A stretch of DNA of 64,000 bases from Thalassospira sp. MCCC 1A01148 (lineage in GTDB: Bacteria; Pseudomonadota; Alphaproteobacteria; Rhodospirillales; Thalassospiraceae). The stretch spans positions 1,116,001 to 1,180,000 of the forward strand of contig NZ_LPVZ01000020.1 in the NCBI RefSeq assembly GCF_001613795.1, read 5' to 3'. The translations under genes and the position numbers were made by a program. Below are positions 1 to 8,939 of the stretch, piece by piece (within the stretch, counting starts at the first letter, position 1; each line of letters opens with the position of its first letter). Under the pieces are notes generated by a model. That model was not told the origin of the DNA, searched no databases, and worked only from the letters and a program-made list of their open reading frames with translations.

Positions 1-110
1 CAACAAAGGTTTCCAACATGTTGCGCGGGATTTTCACTTTTATCGAAGGTGCAAAAAGGGATATGTTGCGTTACCGCACAGATTAATAACGAAAGTCGAG
101 GAACTGTATC

Positions 111-716
111 ATGGCACTTGAACTCCCAGCACTTCCGTACGCATACGACGCGCTTGACCCGTATATGTCGGCTGAAACCCTCGAGTTTCACCACGACAAG
201 CACCACAATGCCTATGTCGTAACCGGCAACTCCCTGCTTGAAGGCAGCGGTCTTGAAGGCAAGTCGCTTGAGGAACTCGTCGTTGCCACCTATGGCGACA
301 AGGACAAGGCCAAGCTCTTCAACCAGGTCGGTCAGCACTGGAACCATATCGAGTTCTGGAACATGATGAAGCCGAATGGCGGTGGCAACATCCCGGGCGA
401 ACTCGAAAAGAAAATCGTCGAGGACTTCGGTTCGGTTGACGCCTTCAAAGAAGCCTTCACCGCCGCTGGCGTTGGCCAGTTCGGTTCCGGTTGGGCATGG
501 CTGTCAATGGACAAGTCCGGCAAACTGGTTGTTTCGGGCACCCCGAACGCGGAAAACCCGCTGGTTCACGGCATGACCCCGCTTCTGGGTTGCGATGTTT
601 GGGAACACTCCTACTACATTGATTACCGCAACCGTCGCCCGGACTACATCAAGGCGTTCCTGAACGACCTGGTAAACTGGGAATATGTTGCAGAGCGTTT
701 CTCCAAAGCTGGCTAA
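111..716 (+). CDS. sodB: Iron superoxide dismutase
   Basis: Cytoplasmic superoxide dismutase (2 superoxide to H2O2 and O2), 201 aa, the usual length. The N-terminal alpha-hairpin carries the HHxxHH block (H27 ligand, H31/H32). The other metal ligands fit H79 (in QHWNH), D162 and H166 (in DVWEHSYY). Q75 next to the WNH motif and the NAEN segment near residue 147 favour the iron-type enzyme over the Mn-type; this is family knowledge, and cambialistic use cannot be excluded. The start is supported by GAGGA about 8 nt upstream. It is monocistronic: a strong terminator follows the stop and the next gene is convergent. No clear sigma-70 promoter was identified in bases 1-110. Confidence 0.96.
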   Translation: MALELPALPYAYDALDPYMSAETLEFHHDKHHNAYVVTGNSLLEGSGLEGKSLEELVVATYGDKDKAKLFNQVGQHWNHIEFWNMMKPNGGGNIPGELEKKIVEDFGSVDAFKEAFTAAGVGQFGSGWAWLSMDKSGKLVVSGTPNAENPLVHGMTPLLGCDVWEHSYYIDYRNRRPDYIKAFLNDLVNWEYVAERFSKAG

Positions 717-743
717 TCAGTCGACGCTTTGAGACTGAATTAC

Positions 744-775
744 AAAAAGCGGCTCCTTCGGGGGCCGCTTTTTTT
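744..775 (+). terminator. Rho-independent terminator of sodB
   Basis: Stem AAAAGCGGCTCC / GGGGCCGCTTTT around a TTCG loop, running into a T tract, 28 nt after the sodB stop. Confidence 0.9.
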
Positions 776-796
776 GTGCGCGCAACACAAACAAAG

Positions 797-826
797 AAAA
801 CCCCGCCAGCGAACCGGCGGGGTTTG
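797..826 (-). terminator. Rho-independent terminator of the amaB operon
   Basis: Read on the minus strand: AAACCCCGCCGG, a short loop, then TGGCGGGGTTTT. It sits about 25 nt past the stop of the aldehyde dehydrogenase and faces the sodB terminator, so the two convergent units are separately closed. Confidence 0.85.
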
Positions 827-850
827 GATCTAAACGGATCAGACGCGAGA

Positions 851-2350
851 TCAGATATCGAACTTGATGCCCTGAGCCAGCGGCAACTCGCGGGAGTAGT
901 TGATGGTGTTGGTTGCGCGGCGCATGTAGCCTTTCCAGGCATCCGAACCGGACTCACGACCGCCACCGGTTTCTTTCTCACCACCGAAGGCACCACCGAT
1001 TTCAGCACCGGACGGGCCGATATTGACGTTGGCAATACCGCAATCGGAACCAACCGAGGACAGGAACAGTTCGGTTTCGCGCAGATCGGTCGAGAAGATG
1101 CAAGACGATAGACCCTGCGGGACGTCATTCTGAAGCGCGATGGCTTCTTCAAGCGTCTCGTAGGTCATGACATAGAGGATCGGTGCGAAGGTTTCGTGCT
1201 TCACGGTATCGGTCTGACCCGGCATTTCAACCACTGACGGGGTGACATAAAACGCGTTCGGATATTCCGATTCCAGGGTGCGTTCGCCACCATGCACGGT
1301 ACCACCGTCTTTCTTGGCATTCTCAAGCGCAGTCTGCATGTTGGTATAGGCTTCTTCATCGATCAGCGGACCAACAAGGGTGCCATCAGCCAGCGGATCG
1401 CCGATCGAAACCGACTTGTAGGCCGCGATGATTTTCGGCAGCAACTGATCCTTGACGTCCTTGTGAACAATCAGGCGACGCAAGCTGGTGCAACGCTGAC
1501 CACAGGTGCCAACAGCGGAGAACACAACCGCACGCACAGTCATGTCCAGATCGGCCGACGGGGTGACGATCATGGCGTTGTTGCCGCCAAGCTCAAGAAT
1601 GGTACGGCCAAAGCGTTGGGCAACGCGCGGGGCAACTTCACGGCCCATGCGGGTTGAACCGGTCGCCGAAATCAGCGAAATGTCGCGGCTGTCGGTCATG
1701 ATTTCACCGATTTCACGATCACCCACAACAACCTGATGCAGGTTGGCCGGCGCATCACCAAACTTGGCAATCGCCTTTTCGAGGATCTTCTGGCAAGCCA
1801 AGGCTGTGACCGGGGTTTTTTCCGACGGTTTCCAGATCACGGCGTTACCACACGCCAGTGCAAGGGCTGTGTTCCATGCCCAAGGTGCAACCGGGAAGTT
1901 GAACGCGGTGATCAGGCCAGCAACACCCAGCGGATGCCAGTTTTCCATCATTTTGTGGCCCGGACGTTCGGACGCGATGGTCAGGCCATAAAGCTGACGC
2001 GACAGGCCAAGGGCAAAGTCGCAGATATCGATCATTTCCTGAACTTCGCCAAGACCTTCCTGATAGATCTTGCCGCATTCAAGCGACACCAGACGGCCCA
2101 GCGGTTCCTTGGCCGCACGCAGTTCTTCGCCCAGAAGACGCACCAGTTCGCCACGGCGCGGACCGGGAACCTGACGCCATGCGCCAAATGCCTTTTTGGC
2201 ATTGCCGATGACATCGGTCATCTCGGCGGCGGTTGTTTCGGTAACACTTGCGAATTCCGAACCGTCAACCGGGGTCTGGACACTGAGCGCGCCGTTGGCA
2301 ATCTCTGCTTCGGACAGACCAAGTTCGGTCAGAATGGATTTGTAGCTCAC
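851..2350 (-). CDS. amaB: L-aminoadipate-semialdehyde dehydrogenase (ALDH7 family)
   Basis: NAD-dependent aldehyde dehydrogenase of 499 aa. ALDH7 (antiquitin) hallmarks are visible: catalytic C287 in GQRCTSLRR, general base E253 in ELGGNN, N151 in the Asn/Phe/Pro motif, and a C-terminus containing SGAEIGGAFGGEK, TGGGRESGSDAWK and PLAQGIKF. In ALDH7 enzymes these accompany oxidation of alpha-aminoadipate semialdehyde to 2-aminoadipate in lysine/pipecolate degradation. Last gene of a three-gene operon after an FAD amine oxidase and a class III aminotransferase, which fits amino-acid catabolism. Substrate is inferred from family and context; other semialdehydes are possible. Confidence 0.88.
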   Translation of the reverse strand: MSYKSILTELGLSEAEIANGALSVQTPVDGSEFASVTETTAAEMTDVIGNAKKAFGAWRQVPGPRRGELVRLLGEELRAAKEPLGRLVSLECGKIYQEGLGEVQEMIDICDFALGLSRQLYGLTIASERPGHKMMENWHPLGVAGLITAFNFPVAPWAWNTALALACGNAVIWKPSEKTPVTALACQKILEKAIAKFGDAPANLHQVVVGDREIGEIMTDSRDISLISATGSTRMGREVAPRVAQRFGRTILELGGNNAMIVTPSADLDMTVRAVVFSAVGTCGQRCTSLRRLIVHKDVKDQLLPKIIAAYKSVSIGDPLADGTLVGPLIDEEAYTNMQTALENAKKDGGTVHGGERTLESEYPNAFYVTPSVVEMPGQTDTVKHETFAPILYVMTYETLEEAIALQNDVPQGLSSCIFSTDLRETELFLSSVGSDCGIANVNIGPSGAEIGGAFGGEKETGGGRESGSDAWKGYMRRATNTINYSRELPLAQGIKFDI

Positions 2351-2410
2351 AGTAAAACTCCCTTCGTTTTAAACTTTCCGGCGCGGATCACCGGCAAATT
2401 CGATCTCTGT

Positions 2411-3727
2411 TCAATCCTTGATATCGGCTACTTTTGGCAGCAGCTTGGCGATGATGGCAAAGGCCTCGTCAACCTGATCAAACGGAATGGTCAAAGGTGC
2501 CAGCAGGCGCACCACATTGGCGTGCTCACCACTTGGCATTAACAATAGCCCGTTTACGCGAGCCAGTTGCAACAAGGTTTGCAGACGTTTGGGTGACGGT
2601 TTGCCGTCATCTGCAATCAATTCAAAGGCACGCATTGCGCCAATCCCGCGCATGTTGCCAATCACATGCCCGCCGGGCAGATCGCGCAGCCATGCGATAT
2701 GGGTGGCGTATTTTTCACCAAGCTGTTTGGCACGGGCGGTAAGCTTGTCGGTTTCCAGAACCTCAAAAACGCCGGTCGCTGCCGCGCACGCCACCGGATT
2801 GCCGGAATAAGTACCGCCAAGCCCGCCGGGGGCCAGCGCATTCATGACATCCTCGGCACCAGTGATGGCTGCCAACGGAAAGCCCCCGCCAATGCCCTTG
2901 CCCATAACAAGAATATCGGGCGCAACACCGGCATGCTCAATGGCAAACATCTTGCCAGTTCTGGCAAAGCCCGACTGGATTTCATCGGCAATCAGAACCA
3001 TGCCGTTTTCATCACACAGCCGACGCAGCGCGATCAGAAATTCGCCATCCACAGCACGAAAACCGCCTTCGCCCTGAACAGGTTCAATCACCACAGCCCC
3101 GACGGATGCCGGATCGGCGGAAACGGCAAACAGTTTGGCGATAGCGGCCATCGCATCATCAACAGATACAACGGTTTCAGGGCAAGGATATGGCAGATGC
3201 CAAACCGGCCCCGGCAATGGGCCAAGCCCGGTTTTATACGGTTTGGTTTTGCCCGTCAGTGCCAGGGTGGCCAAGGTTCGGCCATGAAAGCCACCTTCAA
3301 AGGCGATCACGCCGGTGCGGCCGGTAAAGGCGCGCGCAAGCTTAAGCGCATTTTCCATCGCCTCTGCCCCGGAATTGGTCAGCATTGATTTTGCCGGACC
3401 TTCAATCGGGCAGTTTGCTGCCAGCCACTCGGCCACCGCGACATAGGGTTCGTGGGGCAACGCGTTATAACAGCTGTGGGTGAAACGTGCGCACTGGTCG
3501 GCAACGCGGTCCATCACCACGGGGTTGCGATGCCCGACAGTCAAAACCCCGATCCCACCAATGAAATCGATATAGCGTGTGCCTTCGACATCCCATGCCT
3601 CTGCATTCAGCGCACGATCCAGATAGACCGGATGCACATTACGTACGCCGGCAGACACAGACACGGTCGCACGGTCGCGCATCTGCGTGCTGTCTTGGGC
3701 TGGTTTGGTGTTTTCGTCACGGGGCAT
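2411..3727 (-). CDS. Class III PLP aminotransferase (4-aminobutyrate aminotransferase-like)
   Basis: 438 aa omega-aminotransferase of the GabT/ornithine-aminotransferase family. The PLP lysine is K277 in MGKGIGGGFP; D248/E249 lie in the IADEIQSGF motif, and NSGAEAMENALKLAR (about 118-132) binds the cofactor phosphate. The start has GGAG 9 nt upstream. It lies between the FAD oxidoreductase (31 nt) and the ALDH7 enzyme (60 nt), almost certainly one transcript. Likely amino donors are omega-amino acids (GABA, 5-aminovalerate) or 2-aminoadipate/lysine; sequence alone does not decide, so no symbol is given. Confidence 0.85.
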   Translation of the reverse strand: MPRDENTKPAQDSTQMRDRATVSVSAGVRNVHPVYLDRALNAEAWDVEGTRYIDFIGGIGVLTVGHRNPVVMDRVADQCARFTHSCYNALPHEPYVAVAEWLAANCPIEGPAKSMLTNSGAEAMENALKLARAFTGRTGVIAFEGGFHGRTLATLALTGKTKPYKTGLGPLPGPVWHLPYPCPETVVSVDDAMAAIAKLFAVSADPASVGAVVIEPVQGEGGFRAVDGEFLIALRRLCDENGMVLIADEIQSGFARTGKMFAIEHAGVAPDILVMGKGIGGGFPLAAITGAEDVMNALAPGGLGGTYSGNPVACAAATGVFEVLETDKLTARAKQLGEKYATHIAWLRDLPGGHVIGNMRGIGAMRAFELIADDGKPSPKRLQTLLQLARVNGLLLMPSGEHANVVRLLAPLTIPFDQVDEAFAIIAKLLPKVADIKD

Positions 3728-3758
3728 GTGGGGCTGCTCCGACCTTTTTGTTGATGAT

Positions 3759-4946
3759 TTAGATAACGTTCAGTTCAAGCACCGGCGCGTTGTCACGGAT
3801 GCGCTCATAGCCAAACACCGACAGATCAAGGGTTTCATACCCGTTTGTCGCGATCAGTTCGGCAATGCCACGACCGACCGCCGGGCTTTGTTGCAGGCCA
3901 TGGCCAGAGAACCCGTTGGCAAAAATAAAGTTTTTAACATCCGTATGGCGGCCCAGAATCGCGTTCTGATCCAGCAGGTTATAGGAATAGTGACCCGCCC
4001 AGGCATTGACGACCTTGATGGCCTCGAACCGCTCGCAGCGTTCATACAGACCCGGCCAGATGATGTCTTCAAACAGGCTGTGATCGACATCGAAATCCCA
4101 GCATTCCGGATCACGATCCTTGGGCGGGGCAATGCCGGTAATGAAAAACTCACCTTCGGGGCGGACATAAAGACCGCTTGGGTCAATCAGCATCGGGCAG
4201 GATGCATTGATGTCTTGCGCATCCCGGCAATCAAACACAAAGATGCAGCGTTTGCGTGGCTCGACCGGAATCTCAAGACCCGCCATCCCGGCGACCTTTG
4301 ATCCACCCGTGCCCGCTGCATTGACAAGCTGACCACAGCCAAAACGACGACCGTCTTTCAGAACCACACCCGTAACCTGATCGCCATCGCGCAGGACCTC
4401 GATGACTTCGCCGTCAATGTAATCAGCACCGCGACGGCGCGCCTGTTTGCGAAATGACTGCATCAGGGAATAAGCATCAAACCAGCCTTCGCCCGTGCGG
4501 CCCCAGCAACCGGCCGCCAGATCAGATGTGTTCATCCACGGGTATTTCTGGGCCAAATCATCGGGTTCCATCCAGATGATATCACCGCCAAATTCGGTCT
4601 GGGTCGCATGGTTATGACGCAGGATATCGCGGCCCTGATCGGTTGCCAGAATGAGATAGCCCTTTTCATGCAGGGCAATGTCGACTTCCGGGTCAAGGTC
4701 GCGGTTCAGATTGCGCAGGAACTGAATGCCATAGGCCGACATTTCAATATTGATCGGGGTCGAGAATTGCTGGCGGATCGACGCAGCTGAAAGGGCTGTC
4801 GAACAGAACTCATAGGTCGAGTCCTTTTCAATCACCAGAACCCGGCCCTTGAAGTCATCCCGGCCGGTCAAATGCCATGCGATGGAACTGCCGATAACCG
4901 CACCACCGACGATGATCACATCATAATTTTCGTCAACAGAACCCAT
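3759..4946 (-). CDS. FAD-dependent amine/amino-acid oxidoreductase (DAO family)
   Basis: 395 aa flavoprotein with an N-terminal Rossmann motif VIIVGGAVIGSS (residues 10-21) and the DAO-fold substrate domain; the C-terminal segment NGFSGHGLQQSPAVGRG closes the FAD site. It resembles the sarcosine/glycine oxidase and FOXRED1-like group. First gene of the operon with the aminotransferase and aminoadipate-semialdehyde dehydrogenase. That context suggests oxidation of a secondary or cyclic amine such as L-pipecolate (the AmaA role), giving a product that hydrolyses to the semialdehyde used by AmaB. This role is inference. GAAGG precedes the ATG. Confidence 0.8.
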   Translation of the reverse strand: MGSVDENYDVIIVGGAVIGSSIAWHLTGRDDFKGRVLVIEKDSTYEFCSTALSAASIRQQFSTPINIEMSAYGIQFLRNLNRDLDPEVDIALHEKGYLILATDQGRDILRHNHATQTEFGGDIIWMEPDDLAQKYPWMNTSDLAAGCWGRTGEGWFDAYSLMQSFRKQARRRGADYIDGEVIEVLRDGDQVTGVVLKDGRRFGCGQLVNAAGTGGSKVAGMAGLEIPVEPRKRCIFVFDCRDAQDINASCPMLIDPSGLYVRPEGEFFITGIAPPKDRDPECWDFDVDHSLFEDIIWPGLYERCERFEAIKVVNAWAGHYSYNLLDQNAILGRHTDVKNFIFANGFSGHGLQQSPAVGRGIAELIATNGYETLDLSVFGYERIRDNAPVLELNVI

Positions 4947-5225
4947 TGTTGCCTTCTACCCGATGCAGTTTGTTGTCGTCCGGCCCTTGATGGCCCGGTG
5001 ATTTGCAATGTTGCGCCGGAAACCGTTACCGAATGAAAGGGGGAGCTATCCTTCCAAAACATTCCAAAGTAACAGCATTCCAGCGCAGATGGCTTTCGGC
5101 CCAAACGCTTCTTGAGGTGGCGCGAGGGGGCGTAGAACCACTTAAAATCCTATGTCTTGGATGAAAAGCAAACAAACGATATATTCGCACCATATCATTC
5201 CGTTTTGTTATGAACTGGTTTTACC
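4947..5225 (-). promoter_or_regulatory. Divergent control region between FAD oxidoreductase operon and LysR gene
   Basis: 279 bp without a gene, AT-rich near 5160-5215. It should carry the promoter of the three-gene operon (minus) and of the LysR gene (plus). I could not pick out a convincing LysR box or -35/-10 pair. Confidence 0.5.
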
Positions 5226-6158
5226 ATGCGCCGCGTCCTGCCATCCCTTACTGCCCTGCAATTCTTTGAAAGTTCGGCCCGACATCTGTCTTTCACCCGC
5301 GCGGCAGAGGAACTTAACGTGACGCAAAGCGCAATCAGCCGTCAGATCCGTGCGCTTGAGGAATATCTGGGACGTGATCTTTTTCGCCGCGTGAAGAAAC
5401 GCCTGAAACTGACAGCGGCCGGCGAAGCCTATGCCGCACAGGTGCGTGACCTTCTGGACCGGGCAGAGGCCGCCACGCTTCAGGTCATGGCCTATTCCGA
5501 TGCGGGCGGGATGCTCAATGTCGGAACGCTGCCGACCTTTGGCGCACGCTGGCTTGTGCCGCGTCTTGGTGATTTCAAGGCAACCTGGCCTGACATTCAG
5601 CTTAATCTCATTACCCAGACGCGGGAGTTCAATTTCGACCGCGAGGGTATCGATATCGCCATTCACTTTGGTGAAGACAACCTGCCGGGCTGCGTGACCC
5701 ACCGTTTGATGGGGGAAACCCTGATTGCGGTCTGTGCGCCCAAGCTGCTTAAGGAAAATGACGATCTGCCGATTGCCCGCGAACGCGTGCGCAATTGCAC
5801 CCTGTTGCAGCATTCCACCCGTCCACGCGCCTGGCAGGACTGGCTTGCGGCCACCGGCGTTGCCGTGGTCGATGAACTGGCTGGCCCCCGGTTTGAGCAT
5901 TTTCATATGGTCATTCAGGCCGCTGTCGCAGGCCTTGGGCTGGCACTTTTGCCGGAATTTCTGGTGCGTGAAGAACTTGAAAGCGGGCGCCTGGTCGCAC
6001 CGTTTGATGTATCGATCCCCAACCAGCATGCCTATTACGTGGTTTATCCCAAGGAAAAGGAAAACAACTTTGCGGTCCGCGCATTTCGCGACTGGCTGAT
6101 TGCAACGTGCCGCACCGAACAGGATGATCGTGCCATACCGTCGGGCACCGCCGTCTGA
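5226..6158 (+). CDS. LysR-family regulator (GcvA-like)
   Basis: 310 aa. Winged HTH at residues 6-65 (LQFFESSARHLSFTRAAEEL followed by TQSAISRQIRALEEYLG) and a periplasmic-binding-fold effector domain from about residue 92. The PSLTALQFFE start resembles GcvA/AmpR-type regulators. Divergent from the FAD oxidoreductase/aminotransferase/AmaB operon, it is the likely activator or repressor of that operon with an amino-acid-derived effector (inference from the usual LysR arrangement). It converges on hmuV with only 13 nt between stops. Confidence 0.9.
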   Translation: MRRVLPSLTALQFFESSARHLSFTRAAEELNVTQSAISRQIRALEEYLGRDLFRRVKKRLKLTAAGEAYAAQVRDLLDRAEAATLQVMAYSDAGGMLNVGTLPTFGARWLVPRLGDFKATWPDIQLNLITQTREFNFDREGIDIAIHFGEDNLPGCVTHRLMGETLIAVCAPKLLKENDDLPIARERVRNCTLLQHSTRPRAWQDWLAATGVAVVDELAGPRFEHFHMVIQAAVAGLGLALLPEFLVREELESGRLVAPFDVSIPNQHAYYVVYPKEKENNFAVRAFRDWLIATCRTEQDDRAIPSGTAV

Positions 6159-6171
6159 TATCCGCCGGAAG

Positions 6172-6996
6172 TCAGGCGGATTGACTGATCAAAACGACTC
6201 CGCCCGCCGGGTCATTAATTGACCGGATCCGGCTTTTGAAAACTGATGACAGTAATTCCGGTCTCATGACGTCTGATACCGATCCCTGCGCGACGACTTC
6301 GCCTGCACTAAGGACAGCGACCTGATCGGCATAGCTCAGGACCTGATTGAAGTCATGCAGGATCATCAGAACGCCAACACCGCATTCCTTCGCCTCGCGC
6401 CGGGCAAGGGACAAGACCGCATGTTGATGCGCCACATCAAGACCAGCCGTCGGCTCATCCAGCAACAAGAACCGCGCAGCAGATATGGAGCCATCGCTTG
6501 CCACGTGCGTCTGGTTGGCATCCTTCATCCCCCAAAGCTGAACCAGCGCACGCGCCAGATGGACGCGCTGTTTTTCCCCACCTGACAGGGCGGGATAGGC
6601 TCGATCCGCCAGGTGGGTGATATCGGCAAGCTTGATCGCACGAATAACTTGTTTCTGATCAAACTGGCGCGTTGAAAGCTTGCGATACGGGGCACGGCCC
6701 AGTGCGACAACATCAAACACGGTGAACGGAAAAGTCATCGAGGCCGCCTGTGGCATCACCGCGCGTTCCTGCGCCAAATCAAGGGCCGAAATGGTCGAAA
6801 GGGGTCGGCCATTCTGAAACACCTTGCCGCCACTTGGCGCAAGTTCACCCGCCAAAACCTTCAGCAAGGTGGATTTGCCCGCCCCGTTCGGACCAAGAAT
6901 GGCAAGAACCTCACCCGGCTCGACGGCAATGGATACATCGCGCAGCAGGTAACGCCCGCGCGCCTTGAAATCAGCCTTGTGCGCCATCAGGGTCAT
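6172..6996 (-). CDS. hmuV: Haem ABC importer ATPase HmuV
   Basis: 274 aa ATP-binding subunit. Walker A GPNGAGKST (about 34-42), signature LSGGEKQRVHLARAL, Walker B FLLLDEPTAGLD and the H-loop in LMILHDFN. A 15-20 residue insertion between signature and Walker B (GMKDANQTHVASDGS) is seen in many HmuV proteins. Its ATG overlaps the hmuU stop (ATGA). Last gene of the haem operon; powers transfer of haem from HmuT through HmuU into the cytoplasm. Confidence 0.95.
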   Translation of the reverse strand: MTLMAHKADFKARGRYLLRDVSIAVEPGEVLAILGPNGAGKSTLLKVLAGELAPSGGKVFQNGRPLSTISALDLAQERAVMPQAASMTFPFTVFDVVALGRAPYRKLSTRQFDQKQVIRAIKLADITHLADRAYPALSGGEKQRVHLARALVQLWGMKDANQTHVASDGSISAARFLLLDEPTAGLDVAHQHAVLSLARREAKECGVGVLMILHDFNQVLSYADQVAVLSAGEVVAQGSVSDVMRPELLSSVFKSRIRSINDPAGGVVLISQSA

Positions 6997-8078
6997 AGGC
7001 GACGCCTTTTCTTTTCAACGATCAATAACCCCAGGAAAAACGGGCCACCGACAATACCGGTGACAAGCCCGATGGGCAGTTCTGCCGGAAGGACGATGAT
7101 GCGCGCCATCGCGTCTGCGGCAGTCAGAATGATCGCCCCGCCCATCGCCGATGCCGGAAGGACATAACGGTTATCCGGGCCGGTTGCCAGACGCACCAGA
7201 TGCGGTGCCACCAACCCGACAAACCCGATAATCCCGGAAACCGCCACCGCCGCCCCGACGACAAGGGCCGTGATCACCGTGGCGCGACGTTTCAGATGTT
7301 CGACCTCAACCCCCAGATGGCGCGCTTCGGCCTCGCCCAGCAAAAATAGATTAAGCGGGGTTCCAAGCCGGATCAGATAGGTGATCCCAAGTACCATCAA
7401 GATGAGTGCGGGCAGATCAGTCGCACCGTTGCCCGAAAGTGCGCCCATCTGCCAGAAGGTCAGGCTGCGCAACTGGGCATCGTCGGCCATATAGGTAAAG
7501 ACACCCACACCGGCAAAGGCAATGGCATTGATCGCAACACCGATCAGCAACATGATTGCCGCATCGGTCCGGCCATCCTGACGTGACAGAATGCTGATCA
7601 CGACAGTCGCCAAAACCGCACCGCCAAAGGCCGCGACCGGCACTCCATAGGGCCCGAAAGCCGCGTAATAGCCACCAAGTATCAGGTGGCCTGCCACAAT
7701 CATGCTAACCGCACCAAGGGCGGCACTGGCCGAAACACCGATAATCCCGGGATCGGCAATCGGATTGCGAAACAGGCTTTGCATCACTGCCCCGGCAAGC
7801 CCGAGGCCCGCGCCAATAATGATCGCACGCATGATCCGTGGCAAACGCAGGCTATCAAGAATGCGGGCATCAAAGGCGTCAATGCCGACATTGATGATGC
7901 CGATGCGTTGCCCAAGATGGACAAACACATCCCTGACCGAAATCTCTACCCCGCCCATGCCAAGTGACATTACGGTGGCAGCACAGAGCCCAATCATCAA
8001 AAGCACCAGAAACAGCACCGATCGGTTGACCGGCAGCTGCATCTGTAATGCGGTGACCATTTTTTTCACAGTGATCAC
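6993..8078 (-). CDS. hmuU: Haem ABC importer permease HmuU (FecCD family)
   Basis: 361 aa inner-membrane permease of the BtuC/FecCD fold, with about ten hydrophobic segments and the GLAGAVMQSLFRNPIADPGIIG motif region near residues 90-112. The GTG start at 8078 overlaps the hmuT stop (GTGA) and has AGGGG just upstream; an ATG at 8060 is the alternative. It overlaps hmuV by 4 nt, so U and V are translationally coupled. Confidence 0.93.
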   Translation of the reverse strand: MITVKKMVTALQMQLPVNRSVLFLVLLMIGLCAATVMSLGMGGVEISVRDVFVHLGQRIGIINVGIDAFDARILDSLRLPRIMRAIIIGAGLGLAGAVMQSLFRNPIADPGIIGVSASAALGAVSMIVAGHLILGGYYAAFGPYGVPVAAFGGAVLATVVISILSRQDGRTDAAIMLLIGVAINAIAFAGVGVFTYMADDAQLRSLTFWQMGALSGNGATDLPALILMVLGITYLIRLGTPLNLFLLGEAEARHLGVEVEHLKRRATVITALVVGAAVAVSGIIGFVGLVAPHLVRLATGPDNRYVLPASAMGGAIILTAADAMARIIVLPAELPIGLVTGIVGGPFFLGLLIVEKKRRRL

Positions 8079-8932
8079 GACCCCTGTTCGATGGCCCGAA
8101 GATGGGCCGCAAGATCACGGATTTCTTTGGCCGATGACGGACCAAAACCAAGAATGGTCGATGCAGAAATGGTAAGCACCCGACCATTCGCCACGGCCTT
8201 GTTCAGGCCAAGGACCGGATGGGCCTGAAGGCCATCAAGCCCGCCCAGCTGATCAATCGTCGACTGGGTTACCAACACATAATCGGATGCGTCCGATGCA
8301 ATCACCTCGGGCGAGACGGGTTTGAAACCATCAAAGCCCGCCATGCTGTTCACCCCGCCGATCATGGTGATGATTTCATCCGCCGTGGTTTCCTGGCCCG
8401 CCGACATCGGTTTGCCATGACCAACCGCCATCAGGAACACGATACTTGGGCGATCAGCGCTGTTATTACCCTGCAGTTGCGCAAGGTCATCCTGCACGCG
8501 ATCAGAAAGGGCTTTTGCCGTATCAACCTTACTCAGGGCATCTCCCGCCATCACAATGGCACCCGGCAGGTTTTCCATCTTTGCCAGCGACGGCAGGATC
8601 ACAATCGGAATGCCGAGATCACTCAGTTCGCCGAGCACAACATCCGGCCCTGATTTCTCAACCGCGACAATCAAATCAGGGTTCAGGCCGATAATGCCCT
8701 CGGATGCCAGATTGCGCATATAACCCACTTTTGGCAGATCAGGCACCGGATCGGGCCGGGTACTTGTGGTATCGGTCGCAATCACACTATCGCCAGCGCC
8801 AAGGGCAAAAACAATCTCGGTTGCTGGCGCGCCGACGGTGATCACACGTTTGGGCGCACCATCGGCAAATGCGGGCACGCACAGCCCGAAGACCGCGATG
8901 ATGCTCAGGATAAATCCGGTGAAATGACGCAT
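8075..8932 (-). CDS. hmuT: Periplasmic haem-binding protein HmuT
   Basis: 285 aa from the ATG at 8932, chosen because it begins a clear signal peptide (MRHFTGFILSIIAVFGLC, cleavage near AFA) 7 nt after the hmuS stop. A 108-nt longer frame has no signal peptide. Class III substrate-binding fold of the haem/vitamin B12 group (VITVGAPATEIVFALGAGD, then VGYMRNLASEGIIGLNPDLI). Delivers haem to HmuUV. Confidence 0.93.
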   Translation of the reverse strand: MRHFTGFILSIIAVFGLCVPAFADGAPKRVITVGAPATEIVFALGAGDSVIATDTTSTRPDPVPDLPKVGYMRNLASEGIIGLNPDLIVAVEKSGPDVVLGELSDLGIPIVILPSLAKMENLPGAIVMAGDALSKVDTAKALSDRVQDDLAQLQGNNSADRPSIVFLMAVGHGKPMSAGQETTADEIITMIGGVNSMAGFDGFKPVSPEVIASDASDYVLVTQSTIDQLGGLDGLQAHPVLGLNKAVANGRVLTISASTILGFGPSSAKEIRDLAAHLRAIEQGS

Positions 8933-8939
8933 GGCCTGG

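Noticed and set aside
1736..2542. Long open frame on the plus strand (268 codons)
   Set aside because: Antisense to the aminoadipate-semialdehyde dehydrogenase gene; no ribosome site or family signal, explained by codon bias of the real gene.
8219..8653. Open frame on the plus strand opposite hmuT
   Set aside because: Lies entirely within hmuT on the other strand and shows no protein family features.
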